Positions 1-10,689 of a DNA stretch of 64,000 bases are shown piece by piece. This DNA comes from Vreelandella malpeensis (GTDB lineage Bacteria; Pseudomonadota; Gammaproteobacteria; Pseudomonadales; Halomonadaceae), in the NCBI RefSeq assembly GCF_020622355.1, contig NZ_WHVL01000005.1, positions 286,509-350,508 on the forward strand, read 5' to 3'. The notes under the pieces are model-generated. The model had not been told where the DNA came from, searched no databases, and saw nothing but the letters and a program-made list of their open reading frames with translations. A program made the translations under genes and the position numbers. Every line of letters starts with the position of its first letter. Position 1 is the stretch's first letter.

Positions 1-312
1 AAGCCCGTACAGGTGATCCAGATGCGCGATGCGGCGCAGCAGAAAGCGCTCGATGAGCATGCTGAGCCCGCCCACCGTGAGCGGCACCAGCACGAGCGCC
101 AGCCAGTAGTTGATGCCGAGATAGTTGAACGCCAGAAGTGCCGCGAAGGCGCCGAGCATGTACTGGGCGCCGTGGGCGAAGTTGACGATTTTCAACAGTC
201 CGAAGATCACCGCCAGCCCCAGACTCAAGAGCGCGTAGAAAGCGCCGTTGACCAGCCCCAGCGTCAGCTGACCCATGAACACCGCCATGGGCACGCCGAA
301 TATCATCGTCAT
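1..312 (-). CDS. livH: Branched-chain amino acid ABC transporter permease LivH (partial, cut by window edge)
   Basis: This is the N-terminal 104 codons of an inner-membrane permease of the LivH family; the rest lies beyond base 1. Translation from the ATG at 312 gives a hydrophobic protein with the family hallmark GLAVIFGLLKIVNFAHG near residues 32-48, followed by further membrane segments. A good ribosome site (GGAGAG) sits just upstream. It is the fourth gene of a minus-strand transporter operon, after livG, livF and the binding-protein gene, with a 49-base gap to the latter. The expected partner permease LivM is not in the window and probably lies further left. Confidence 0.93.
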   Translation of the reverse strand, partial: MTMIFGVPMAVFMGQLTLGLVNGAFYALLSLGLAVIFGLLKIVNFAHGAQYMLGAFAALLAFNYLGINYWLALVLVPLTVGGLSMLIERFLLRRIAHLDHLYGL

Positions 313-361
313 TGCGATCTCTCCTTCCCCCGGGGCGACGCGGTCGCCGCCCCGTGCCTGA

Positions 362-1594
362 TCAGTTTTGCACCAGCTTGCACTGGCTTTCGGAGAGCGG
401 GCGGTAGGCCTGTTCTGCGGGAATGGTGCTGAGGATCTCGTACAGGTCCCACTCGCCGGTGGACTCCTCGGGCGTTTTCACCTGGGCCAGGTACATGTCG
501 TGCACCATGCGGCCGTCTTCGCGAATGCGCCCGTTGCGGGCGAAGAAGTCGTTGATCGGCTGTGACGCCATCTGCGCGCGAACCGCTTGGGCGTCATCGG
601 TACCGGCGGCCTGAACGGCCTCGAGATAGTGCATGGTGCTCGAGTAGATGCCCGCTTGCACCATGGTCGGCATGCTGCCTACTTCATCGAAGTAGCGCTG
701 GGCCCACTCGCGGGCCTGATCGTCCATGTCCCAGTACCAGCCGGTGGTGAGCAGCAGGTTCTGGGTAGCCTCGAGCCCCAGGGCGTGCACGTCGTTCAAG
801 AAGATCAGAAGCCCCGCCAGCTGCTGGCCGGACTGGGTGAGGCCGAACTGGCTGGCGGTGGTGATGGCGTTGACCGTGTCCGCACCGGCGTTGGCCAGCC
901 CCACGATCTTCGCCCCGGAGCCTTGGGCCTGAAGAATGTAGGAAGAGAAGTCGCTGGTCGGGAACGGGTGGCGCACGCTACCGACGACCTCGCCGCCGCT
1001 CTCCTCGACCACGCGGGTCACGTCGGCTTCCAGCGCATGGCCGAAAGCGTAGTCCGCGGTAAGCAGGAACCAGCTGTCGCCGCCCTGCTCGACCACCGCC
1101 CGGGCGGTGCCGTTGGCCAGCGGGTAGGTGTCGTAGACCCAGTGGATATGGTTGGGTGTGCAGTGCTCGTTGGTCACGCTCGAGGCCGCCGACCCGGAGA
1201 CGATGCCCAGCCGGTCGTTCTCCTCGAGCACCTTGGTCACGGCGATGGTGACCGACGAGGCGACCAGCCCCGCGACCATGTCGACGTTACGCTGGTCGAT
1301 CCACTCGCGCACGGTGTTGGCACCGACATCGGCGCTGTTGCGATCGTCGGCACTAAACAGCACGATCGGCGCGCCGTTGACGCTGCCGCCGAAGTCCGCT
1401 ACCGCCATTTCAAGTGCAGTCAACCCGCCCGGCCCCGCCAGATCGCGGTAGGTGCCGGACATGTCGGCCAGATAGCCGATACGCACCTCGCCATCGCTGA
1501 TCTCGGCCTGGGCCGATGTCGTGGCGGCGGCCGCCGCGAATGCGATACTCGTTACCAGCGCTTTTCTGGGCATTGTCATCTTCTGCGTCATCAT
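362..1594 (-). CDS. Periplasmic branched-chain amino acid-type substrate-binding protein
   Basis: A 410-residue binding protein of the Peripla_BP_6 (LivK-like) family that would deliver ligand to the LivH/LivM permeases. The N-terminus has a basic start, a hydrophobic Ala-rich stretch and a likely signal peptidase site after AQA (about residue 30); the mature protein opens with the family-type VRIGYLADMSGTY. The start has GGGAG upstream. The family covers leucine/isoleucine/valine, amides and aromatic or terpenoid acids, so the ligand cannot be read from the sequence. The LiuR-type box upstream of the operon favours leucine or a related branched acid. The gene sits downstream of both ATPase genes, which differs from the common livKHMGF order. 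Confidence 0.9.
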   Translation of the reverse strand: MMTQKMTMPRKALVTSIAFAAAAATTSAQAEISDGEVRIGYLADMSGTYRDLAGPGGLTALEMAVADFGGSVNGAPIVLFSADDRNSADVGANTVREWIDQRNVDMVAGLVASSVTIAVTKVLEENDRLGIVSGSAASSVTNEHCTPNHIHWVYDTYPLANGTARAVVEQGGDSWFLLTADYAFGHALEADVTRVVEESGGEVVGSVRHPFPTSDFSSYILQAQGSGAKIVGLANAGADTVNAITTASQFGLTQSGQQLAGLLIFLNDVHALGLEATQNLLLTTGWYWDMDDQAREWAQRYFDEVGSMPTMVQAGIYSSTMHYLEAVQAAGTDDAQAVRAQMASQPINDFFARNGRIREDGRMVHDMYLAQVKTPEESTGEWDLYEILSTIPAEQAYRPLSESQCKLVQN

Positions 1595-1675
1595 CCACTC
1601 CCGGCCATGGGCCTTTGTTGTTGTCGTATTGAGGGTATTGCGGCCTTACCTGTCGTTGTTCTCGGTCGCCAAGCG

Positions 1676-2437
1676 TTACACGCCGAGCAGCGAATGGAGG
1701 TGCTGGCGCCTGCCGGCCAGCTCCAACGCACTGATTTCCTCGATGATCTCGCCGTGCTCCATGACGAAGTGACGATCCGCTAGCGGTGCGGCGAAGCGAA
1801 AGTTCTGCTCGACCAGCACGATGGTCATGCCGCTTGCCTTGAGCTTGACCAGCACCTCGCCGAGCTTCTGGACGATGACCGGCGCCAGCCCCTCGGTGAT
1901 CTCGTCGAGCAGCAGGATGCGCGCACCGGTGCGCAGAATGCGCGCCATGGCCAGCATCTGCTGCTCGCCGCCGGACAGCCGGGTGCCCTGGCTCTTACGC
2001 CGCTCATGAAGATTGGGAAACATCGCGTAGATGGCATCCAGGCTCATGCCGCCGGAGCTGACCGTGGGCGGCAGCAGCAGGTTTTCGTGAACGTCGAGGC
2101 TTGCAAAGATCCCCCGCTCCTCCGGACAGTAGCCCACGCCCAGCCGCGGCACGTGGTGCGGCTTCATGCCGAGTGTCTCTTTACCGCCGATGACGATCGA
2201 CCCGCTGCGCCGGCCCACCATGTTCATGATCGCCTTGAGCGTGGTGCTGCGCCCGGCGCCGTTGCGACCCAGGAGCGTAACGAGTTCGCCCTCCTTGACG
2301 TTCATGTTCACGCCGTGAAGGATGTGCGACTCACCGTAGAAGGCGTGGAGATCGGTAATCTTGAGAATGTCCCGCGCGCGAGTCGCGCTCGAGGCCTCGC
2401 TTGTTTGACGAGTGGCCTCGCCGCTTTCGCTGATCAT
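1676..2437 (-). CDS. livF: Branched-chain amino acid ABC transporter ATP-binding protein LivF
   Basis: A 253-residue ATPase of the LivF family, one of two nucleotide-binding subunits that power the importer. The signature RLSGGEQQ and the Walker B LLLDE are intact, and the segment EITEGLAPVIV is typical of LivF. The Walker A loop reads GRNGAGRST, so the usual Lys is replaced by Arg. The start codon overlaps the livG stop (ATGA), so the two are translationally coupled. An extra N-terminal stretch of about 24 residues precedes the first conserved block. The Arg change could be a subfamily trait or could lower ATPase activity at this site. Confidence 0.92.
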   Translation of the reverse strand: MISESGEATRQTSEASSATRARDILKITDLHAFYGESHILHGVNMNVKEGELVTLLGRNGAGRSTTLKAIMNMVGRRSGSIVIGGKETLGMKPHHVPRLGVGYCPEERGIFASLDVHENLLLPPTVSSGGMSLDAIYAMFPNLHERRKSQGTRLSGGEQQMLAMARILRTGARILLLDEITEGLAPVIVQKLGEVLVKLKASGMTIVLVEQNFRFAAPLADRHFVMEHGEIIEEISALELAGRRQHLHSLLGV

Positions 2438-3237
2438 GCGCTCGCCCTCTCGCTGGGGGCTTCGTCATCGCCGATTTCGCTGCCCATGTACGCCTCGCGC
2501 ACCCGCGGGTCCTGCGACACGCTTTTATAGTCGCCTTCTGCCAGCACCGCGCCGCGCGCCAGCACCGTGATGCGATCGCAGAGCCGGCTGACCACACTCA
2601 GGTTGTGCTCCACCATCAGCACCGTACGCCCTTTCGCTACGCGCTTGATCAGCGCCACGATTCGGTCGACGTCCTCGGCACCCATACCCTGGGTGGGCTC
2701 GTCGAGCAGCATCACGTCCGGGTCCAGCGCCAAGGTGGTGGCAAGCTCCAGCGCCCGTTTGCGCCCGTAGGGCATCTCGACGGTTAGCGTATCGGCGTAC
2801 TCGGCAAGCCCCACTTCCTCGAGCAGCTCGAGCGCACGCGCGTTGAGCGGCGAAAGCGTTCTTTCCGACTTCCAGAAGTGAAACGAGGTGCCCAAGGGGC
2901 GTTGCAGCGCCACCCGCACGTTCTCGAGCGCACTCATGTGGGCGAACACCGCCGAAATCTGAAACGAGCGCACCAGCCCCAGCCGGGCGATCTGGTTCGC
3001 CTTGAGTGGGGTGATCGGCTTGCCGCGATAGAGAATCTCGCCCCGGGTGGGCGGCAGGAATTTGGTGAGCAGGTTGAATACGGTGGTCTTGCCGGCGCCG
3101 TTGGGACCGATCAGCGCGTGGATATGGCCCTCCTGCACTTGCAGATCGACCCCATCCACCGCCGTGAAACCGCGAAAGGTCTTGGTAAGGTTCCGGGTTT
3201 CCAGTACGGGTGGCGAGGCACTTGCGTCAACGCTCAT
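2434..3237 (-). CDS. livG: Branched-chain amino acid ABC transporter ATP-binding protein LivG
   Basis: The second ATPase of the transporter, first gene of the operon. The open frame extends upstream, but the ATG at 3237 (MSVDASASPP) has AAGGA at the right distance and fits the family length, giving 267 residues. Walker A is the normal GPNGAGKTT, Walker B is VMLLDEPTQGMG, and the H-loop is MVEHN. Its stop overlaps the livF start. A LiuR-like box lies about 120 bases upstream, between this gene and the divergent liuR operon, suggesting derepression when branched-chain CoA intermediates accumulate. Confidence 0.94.
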   Translation of the reverse strand: MSVDASASPPVLETRNLTKTFRGFTAVDGVDLQVQEGHIHALIGPNGAGKTTVFNLLTKFLPPTRGEILYRGKPITPLKANQIARLGLVRSFQISAVFAHMSALENVRVALQRPLGTSFHFWKSERTLSPLNARALELLEEVGLAEYADTLTVEMPYGRKRALELATTLALDPDVMLLDEPTQGMGAEDVDRIVALIKRVAKGRTVLMVEHNLSVVSRLCDRITVLARGAVLAEGDYKSVSQDPRVREAYMGSEIGDDEAPSERASA

Positions 3238-3357
3238 GAGGACAGTCCTTGATGATCGAGAATTATTGTTATTCGGTATCGAGCCTGCCCATCGCGATAG
3301 GCGGGGCTTTCGTGGGAAAAGGTGGCAAGCCCTGTTGTCGATATTCTGGGCCGCACC

Positions 3358-3373
3358 TTTACCTTCACGTAAG
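3358..3373. promoter_or_regulatory. LiuR-like operator box (livG side)
   Basis: The 16 bases TTTACCTTCACGTAAG match the perfect palindrome found on the liuR side (3523-3538) at 13 of 16 positions. The box lies 11-26 bases downstream of a possible livG promoter -10 element (3384-3389), a position suited to repression. That LiuR binds TTTACG/CGTAAA-type palindromes is from general knowledge of the MerR-family LiuR regulon; binding here is inferred. Confidence 0.6.
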
Positions 3374-3383
3374 GTACAGATGC

Positions 3384-3413
3384 AACCTAGCAACACGCCA
3401 CCGCCACTGACAA
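3384..3413 (-). promoter_or_regulatory. Candidate sigma-70 promoter for the liv operon
   Basis: Reading the minus strand, TTGTCA (3413-3408) is followed after 18 bases by TAGGTT (3389-3384). The -35 is good and the -10 is weak. The LiuR-like box starts about 11 bases further downstream. An alternative TATAAT hexamer at 3457-3462 lacks a convincing -35. Confidence 0.35.
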
Positions 3414-3522
3414 TTACAACTTTGGTCCAAGCAAGTATCGATAATCCGCTAACGAAATTATAAGCTTAGCTTTTACAATTGGTTAACCCATAACCCTCTC
3501 ATCAAGACTCAGAAAGACTTTC

Positions 3523-3538
3523 TTTACGTTAACGTAAA
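3523..3538. promoter_or_regulatory. LiuR operator, perfect 16-bp palindrome
   Basis: TTTACGTTAACGTAAA is a perfect inverted repeat 52 bases before the liuR start. MerR-family regulators bind such palindromes within the promoter they control, and this form agrees with the known LiuR motif type. It implies autoregulation of liuR together with the downstream liuABCDE genes. Confidence 0.75.
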
Positions 3539-3590
3539 CTTGTTTTAGCCTCAGGTCAGATGACCGTAACACCGCCACGAGACATGTCCC

Positions 3591-4010
3591 ATGAGCAAGA
3601 CCTACTCGATCAGCGAGCTGGCCACCGAATTCGACGTCACCACGCGCAGCATCCGTTTCTACGAGGACCAGGAGCTTCTGCGGCCCGCGCGTCGTGGCCA
3701 GACCCGCATCTACAGCAGCAAGGATCGCGTGCGCTTGAAGCTCACCCTGCGCGGCAAGCGTCTGGGCCTTTCGCTTGCCGAGATTCGCGAGCTGTTCGAG
3801 CTGTGGGACGAAACCCGCAGCGGCAGCGAGAAGCAGCTCCAGCTCATGCTGGCCAAGATCGGCGAGCGCCGGGCGGCGCTGGAGCAGCAGATGAAGGACA
3901 TCACCATGGTGCAGCTCGAGCTCGAAAGCGCCGAGATCCGCTGCCGCCAGGCGCTCGAGGAGCTCAACCAAAAGCGAAGTGACGAACAGCGCCCCCGAGC
4001 GTCGGGCTGA
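3591..4010 (+). CDS. liuR: MerR-family regulator of leucine/isovalerate utilisation, LiuR
   Basis: A 139-residue MerR-family DNA-binding protein. The N-terminal winged helix-turn-helix (SKTYSISELATEFDVTTRSI, residues 2-21, then RFYEDQELL) is followed by a dimerising coiled-coil helix (about 80-120). No Cys cluster typical of metal-sensing MerR proteins is present, fitting a metabolite-responsive member. It sits 67 bases before isovaleryl-CoA dehydrogenase, the usual place of liuR, and has a palindromic operator upstream. It probably represses the liu operon, and the divergent liv operon, until branched acyl-CoA intermediates relieve it. Confidence 0.9.
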   Translation: MSKTYSISELATEFDVTTRSIRFYEDQELLRPARRGQTRIYSSKDRVRLKLTLRGKRLGLSLAEIRELFELWDETRSGSEKQLQLMLAKIGERRAALEQQMKDITMVQLELESAEIRCRQALEELNQKRSDEQRPRASG

Positions 4011-4077
4011 CCATCCCGCCCTCGGCAGCGTGGCACCTTCACGAACCAACAATTCCACAAGATTCAGGTGATCGACG

Positions 4078-5247
4078 ATGCACTCTCTCTACACGGAACT
4101 CGATTTCGGCCTCGATGAGGACATGAACATGCTGCGTCGGGAGGTGAACGCCTTCGCCACCCGCGAGATCGCCCCCCGCGCCGCCGAAATCGACCGGCAG
4201 AACGAATTCCCCGCTGATCTGTGGCAGAAGTTCGGCGAATTGGGGCTTCTGGGCATCACGGTTTCCGAGGAGGACGGCGGCAGCGGCATGGGCTATCTCG
4301 CCCACTGCATCGCCATGGAGGAGATTTCGCGTGCCAGCGCCTCGGTGGCGCTCTCCTATGGAGCGCACTCCAATCTTTGCGTGAACCAGATCAAGCGTAA
4401 CGCTTCGCCCGAGCAGAAAGCGAGGTACCTGCCGAAACTGATCAGCGGCGAGCACGTGGGGGCGCTGGCCATGTCCGAGCCCGGCGCGGGGTCGGACGTC
4501 GTTTCGATGAAGCTTCGCGCCGAGAAGCGCGGCGACAGGTACGTGCTCAACGGCAACAAGATGTGGATCACCAACGGTCCGGACGCCGACGTACTGGTGG
4601 TCTACGCCAAGACCGACCCAGCGGCGGGCTCCAAGGGCATCACTACCTTCTTGATCGAAAAGGGCATGCCGGGCTTCTCGACCGCGCAGAAGCTCGACAA
4701 GCTGGGCATGCGCGGCTCGAACACCTGCGAGCTGGTGTTTCAGGAGTGCGAAGTGCCCGAAGAGAACGTGCTTGGCGAGGTCGGCAAGGGCGTGCGCGTG
4801 CTGATGAGCGGGCTCGATTACGAACGCACGGTGCTCGCCGCCGGGCCGATCGGCATCATGCAGGCGGCAATGGACGTAGTGGTGCCCTACATCCACGAGC
4901 GCCAGCAGTTCGGCCAATCCATCGGCGAGTTCCAGCTCGTTCAGGGCAAGGTGGCGGACATGTACACCACGCTCAACGCCTGCCGGGCGTACCTCTACAC
5001 CGTGGCCCGCGCTTGCGACCGCGACCAGACCTCACGCAAGGACGCCGCCGGGGTGATTCTCTACTGCGCCGAAAAGGCAACGCAGATGGCGCTCGACGCC
5101 ATTCAGCTGCTCGGCGGCAATGGCTACATCAACGAGTACCCTACCGGGCGGCTTCTGCGCGATGCCAAGCTCTACGAGATCGGCGCCGGTACCAGCGAGA
5201 TTCGCCGCATGCTGATCGGCCGCGAATTGTTCAACGAAAGCCGCTGA
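4078..5247 (+). CDS. liuA: Isovaleryl-CoA dehydrogenase
   Basis: A 389-residue FAD flavoprotein of the acyl-CoA dehydrogenase family, oxidising isovaleryl-CoA to 3-methylcrotonyl-CoA in leucine breakdown and passing electrons to ETF. The family signatures [11 protein letters not shown] (131-141) and the C-terminal [13 protein letters not shown] are present. The likely catalytic base is Glu249 in GLDYER, the position used by isovaleryl-CoA dehydrogenases rather than by medium-chain enzymes. It is the first enzyme gene of liuABCDE, with liuB 9 bases downstream. Length and context agree, so the assignment is firm. Confidence 0.96.
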   Translation: MHSLYTELDFGLDEDMNMLRREVNAFATREIAPRAAEIDRQNEFPADLWQKFGELGLLGITVSEEDGGSGMGYLAHCIAMEEISRASASVALSYGAHSNLCVNQIKRNASPEQKARYLPKLISGEHVGALAMSEPGAGSDVVSMKLRAEKRGDRYVLNGNKMWITNGPDADVLVVYAKTDPAAGSKGITTFLIEKGMPGFSTAQKLDKLGMRGSNTCELVFQECEVPEENVLGEVGKGVRVLMSGLDYERTVLAAGPIGIMQAAMDVVVPYIHERQQFGQSIGEFQLVQGKVADMYTTLNACRAYLYTVARACDRDQTSRKDAAGVILYCAEKATQMALDAIQLLGGNGYINEYPTGRLLRDAKLYEIGAGTSEIRRMLIGRELFNESR

Positions 5248-5256
5248 GGAGGCGCG

Positions 5257-6864
5257 ATGAGCACACTGACCAGCCAGATCAACCCGCGCAGCGAACAGTT
5301 TCAAGCCAACGACGCCGCGCTCAGAGCCGAGGTCGCCGCACTCCATGAGCTGACTGACGCCGTCTCGCAAGGCGGAGGAGCGAGTGCCCGCGAGCGCCAC
5401 GAAAACCGCGGCAAGTTGTTTGTGCGCGACCGTATCGATCACCTGATCGACGAGGGCGCGCCCTTTCTCGAGTTCTCGGCGCTAGCCGCCCACGGGGTGT
5501 ACGAAAGCGACGTGCCTGCCGCCGGCGTGGTAACCGGCATCGGCCGGGTCAAGGGCGTGGAGTGCGTGATCGTCGCCAACGACGCCACGGTTAAGGGCGG
5601 CACCTACTTCCCGGTGACGGTGAAAAAACACCTGCGCGCTCAGGAGATCGCCCGCAAGCATCGCCTGCCGTGCCTCTATCTGGTCGACTCCGGCGGCGCC
5701 TTTCTGCCCCACCAGGACGAGGTCTTCCCGGATCGCGACCACTTCGGGCGCATTTTCTACAACCAGGCCACGATGTCCGCCGAGGGTATCCCGCAGATCG
5801 CCGTGGTGATGGGCTCCTGTACCGCCGGCGGCGCCTACGTGCCGGCCATGGCGGACGAGTCGATTATCGTGCGTGAACAGGGCACCATCTTTCTGGGCGG
5901 CCCGCCTTTGGTAAAGGCGGCCACCGGCGAGAGCATCAGCGCCGAAGCGCTGGGCGGCGCCGATGTACACGCCAAGGTGAGCGGCGTGGCGGATCACTAC
6001 GCCGAAAACGACATGCACGCGCTCCAGCTAGCGCGTCATTGTGTGGCGCGGCTCAACTGGCAAAAGCGCGGCAAGCTTGCCATGCAGCCCCCCGCCCCGC
6101 CAACACTCGACCCCGCGGAGCTTTACGGCATCGTCGGCACGGATTTGAAAAAGCCGTTCGACGTGCGCGAGGTGATCGGGCGTATCGTCGATGGCTCCGA
6201 GTTCGATGAGTTCAAGCGCTACTACGGCGATACGCTCGTCACCGGTTTTGCCCATATTCACGGTCACCCGGTAGGGATCGTCGCCAACAACGGGGTGCTG
6301 TTCTCAGAAAGCGCGGTGAAAGGCGCGCACTTCATCGAGCTGTGTACGAAGCGTGGGGTGCCGCTGGTGTTTCTGCAGAACATCACCGGCTTCATGGTCG
6401 GTTCGAAATACGAGCATGAGGGCATCGCCAAGCACGGCGCCAAGCTCGTCACCGCCGTCGCCTGCGCCAAGGTGCCCAAGTTCACCGTGCTGATCGGCGG
6501 AAGCTTCGGCGCCGGCAACTACGGTATGTGCGGGCGCGCTTATGACCCGAATCTTCTGTTCATGTGGCCCAACGCGCGCATCTCGGTGATGGGCGGCGAG
6601 CAGGCCGCCGGCGTGCTTGCTCAGGTCAAGCGCGAGCAGAACGAACGCGAAGGCCGGCGGTGGTCGGCGGAAGACGAAGAGGCGTTCAAGAAGCCCACTC
6701 GCGAGCAGTACGAGCGCCAGGGCCACCCTTTTTATGCCAGCGCCAGGCTCTGGGACGACGGCGTGATCGACCCGCTGCAGACCCGCGACGTACTGGGGCT
6801 TTCTCTGGCCGCCGCCATGAACGCCGAGATCGAAGAGACGCGCTTCGGCGTGTTCAGGATGTGA
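5257..6864 (+). CDS. liuB: 3-Methylcrotonyl-CoA carboxylase, carboxyltransferase (beta) subunit
   Basis: A 535-residue carboxyltransferase that moves CO2 from biotin on LiuD to 3-methylcrotonyl-CoA, giving 3-methylglutaconyl-CoA. Two crotonase-like halves are seen: the N-terminal half contains [14 protein letters not shown] and [13 protein letters not shown], and the C-terminal half contains QNITGFMVG and [16 protein letters not shown], all typical of the acyl-CoA carboxylase beta family. The ATG at 5257 has an AGGAGG ribosome site. It lies between liuA and liuC with only short gaps. Confidence 0.96.
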   Translation: MSTLTSQINPRSEQFQANDAALRAEVAALHELTDAVSQGGGASARERHENRGKLFVRDRIDHLIDEGAPFLEFSALAAHGVYESDVPAAGVVTGIGRVKGVECVIVANDATVKGGTYFPVTVKKHLRAQEIARKHRLPCLYLVDSGGAFLPHQDEVFPDRDHFGRIFYNQATMSAEGIPQIAVVMGSCTAGGAYVPAMADESIIVREQGTIFLGGPPLVKAATGESISAEALGGADVHAKVSGVADHYAENDMHALQLARHCVARLNWQKRGKLAMQPPAPPTLDPAELYGIVGTDLKKPFDVREVIGRIVDGSEFDEFKRYYGDTLVTGFAHIHGHPVGIVANNGVLFSESAVKGAHFIELCTKRGVPLVFLQNITGFMVGSKYEHEGIAKHGAKLVTAVACAKVPKFTVLIGGSFGAGNYGMCGRAYDPNLLFMWPNARISVMGGEQAAGVLAQVKREQNEREGRRWSAEDEEAFKKPTREQYERQGHPFYASARLWDDGVIDPLQTRDVLGLSLAAAMNAEIEETRFGVFRM

Positions 6865-6868
6865 TGCC

Positions 6869-7698
6869 ATGAGTCATTTTACGAGCCAGTCGATACTGAC
6901 GATCAACAATGGGGTGGCACGTTTAAGCCTGAACCGCCCGGCAGTGCACAACGCCTTCGACGATCACCTGATCGCCGAGCTGACCGAGCACTTGCGGGGG
7001 CTGATCGAGCCCATCGAGCGCCAGGAGGTGCGGGTACTGGTGTTCGCCTCCGAGGGCAAAAGTTTCTCGGCGGGGGCGGATCTCAACTGGATGAAGCGCA
7101 TGGTCGACTACGGCCATGAGGAGAACCTTGCGGATTCGCGCAAGCTTTCTGATCTGATGCACCGTCTCGATACCCTGCCCTGCCCCACGCTTTGTCGCGT
7201 TCAGGGCGCGGCCTTCGGCGGCGCGGTGGGTCTGGCCGCCTGCTGTGATGTGGTCGTGGCCTCGAGTAGCGCGAAATTCTGCCTATCGGAAGTCAGGATC
7301 GGACTGTCTCCAGCGGTCATCAGTCCTTACGTGCAGCGCGCCATCGGCACCCGGCAGATGCGCCGCTATGCGCTGAGCGCAGAGGTGATCGACGCCGACA
7401 CGGCTCAGGCGCTTGGGCTCGTTCATCAGGTGGTCGAATCCGACGCACTGGACGAGGCGATCAAGGCGATGACTCAGACGCTTTTGAAGGGCTCGCCTCA
7501 AGCTCAGCGGGCAACCAAGGAACTGCTCGCCGAAGTGGGCCAATCGCCGGACTCCGACGCCACCCGCGAGCGCACCTGCCAGACCATTGCCACGCTTCGC
7601 GCAAGCGACGAGGGCCAGGAGGGACTTGCGAGCTTTTTCGACAAGCGTTTGCCTGTCTGGGCAGTGCAGGATGATACCGATCACGCCGGGGAGCGCTC

Positions 7699-7702
<4 letters not shown>
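6869..7702 (+). CDS. liuC: 3-Methylglutaconyl-CoA hydratase (enoyl-CoA hydratase family)
   Basis: A 277-residue crotonase-fold protein that would hydrate 3-methylglutaconyl-CoA to HMG-CoA. The oxyanion-hole motif SAGADLNWMKRM (about residues 69-80) and the second loop GAAFGGAVGLAACCD are present, and LSEVRIGLSPAVISPY carries the usual catalytic Glu region. It begins 4 bases after liuB and its stop overlaps the liuD start (ATGA). The specific substrate is inferred from its place inside the liu operon. Confidence 0.93.
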
Positions 7703-9734
<2,032 letters not shown>

Positions 9735-9738
<4 letters not shown>

Positions 9739-10637
9739 CACTGCCCCAACGCGTACGTCTGGTCGAAATGGCCCCGCGGGACGGGCTGCAGAACGAGCCC
9801 GGTGAGGTGGTGGCTACGGACATCAAGATCGAGCTGATCGAGCGCTTGGCCCGGGCGGGACTCACCCACATCGAGGCGACAAGCTTCGTCTCGCCCAAGT
9901 GGGTGCCGCAAATGGGTGACGCCCGAGAGGTGATGGCGGGCCTTCAGCGCGCGCCGAACGTGACCTACTCGGCGCTGACCCCGAACCTGAAAGGGCTCGA
10001 GAACGCGCTGGAAGCCCGGGTGAGCCAGGTCGCGGTGTTCGCCGCCGCTTCTGAAGCGTTCTCGAAAAAGAACATCAACTGCTCGATCGACGAGTCGCTT
10101 GCGCGCTTCGAGCCGATGATGGCCCGCGCCTTTGATGCCAAGGTGCGCGTGCGCGGCTACGTCTCCTGTGTGCTGGGCTGTCCTTACGAGGGCGAGATCA
10201 CCCCGCGCCAGGTCGCCCGGGTGGCAAAAGCGTTATATGAGATGGGCTGTTTCGAGGTGTCGCTTGGCGACACCATCGGCGTGGGCACGCCACTGGCGGC
10301 CCGGCGGATGATCGACGAGGTTGCGCGCGTGGTGCCCGTCGAGCACCTGGCAGCGCACTTTCACGACACCTACGGCATGGCGATCGCCAACCTTTTTGCC
10401 GTGCTCGAACAGGGCGTGGCGGTAATCGATGCTTCGACCGGGGGTCTCGGCGGCTGCCCTTATGCCAAGGGGGCCTCCGGCAATGTGGCAATGGAGGACG
10501 TGCTCTACCTGCTCGAGGGACTGGGTATCGAGACCGGCGTGGACCTGGCCGCGGTGGTCGAGACCGGCGAGTGGATCAGTGGGAAACTTGGCCGCGAAAG
10601 CGCCTCCCGCGTCGCCAGGGCGATGAGCGCGCGCTGA
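9735..10637 (+). CDS. liuE: Hydroxymethylglutaryl-CoA lyase
   Basis: A 300-residue TIM-barrel lyase that cleaves HMG-CoA to acetyl-CoA and acetoacetate, the last step of the leucine pathway. The N-terminal [11 protein letters not shown] and the signature [20 protein letters not shown] (with the active-site Cys) are both present, as is [11 protein letters not shown]. The start overlaps the liuD stop (ATGA). It ends the core liuABCDE set; the acyl-CoA synthetase gene starts 52 bases further on. Confidence 0.96.
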
Positions 10638-10689
10638 ATTATCAATACATCAACCTGTGAATCCGACAACAACAATCAGGAGAGACACC

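Noticed and set aside
587..1783. 398-codon plus-strand open frame
   Set aside because: It is antisense to the binding-protein gene, has low-complexity Gly/Arg/Val/His composition typical of GC-rich shadows, and no ribosome site or family match.
3457..3462. TATAAT hexamer on the minus strand as the livG promoter
   Set aside because: It lacks a -35 at proper spacing and lies far upstream; the pair at 3384-3413 fits better with the operator position.
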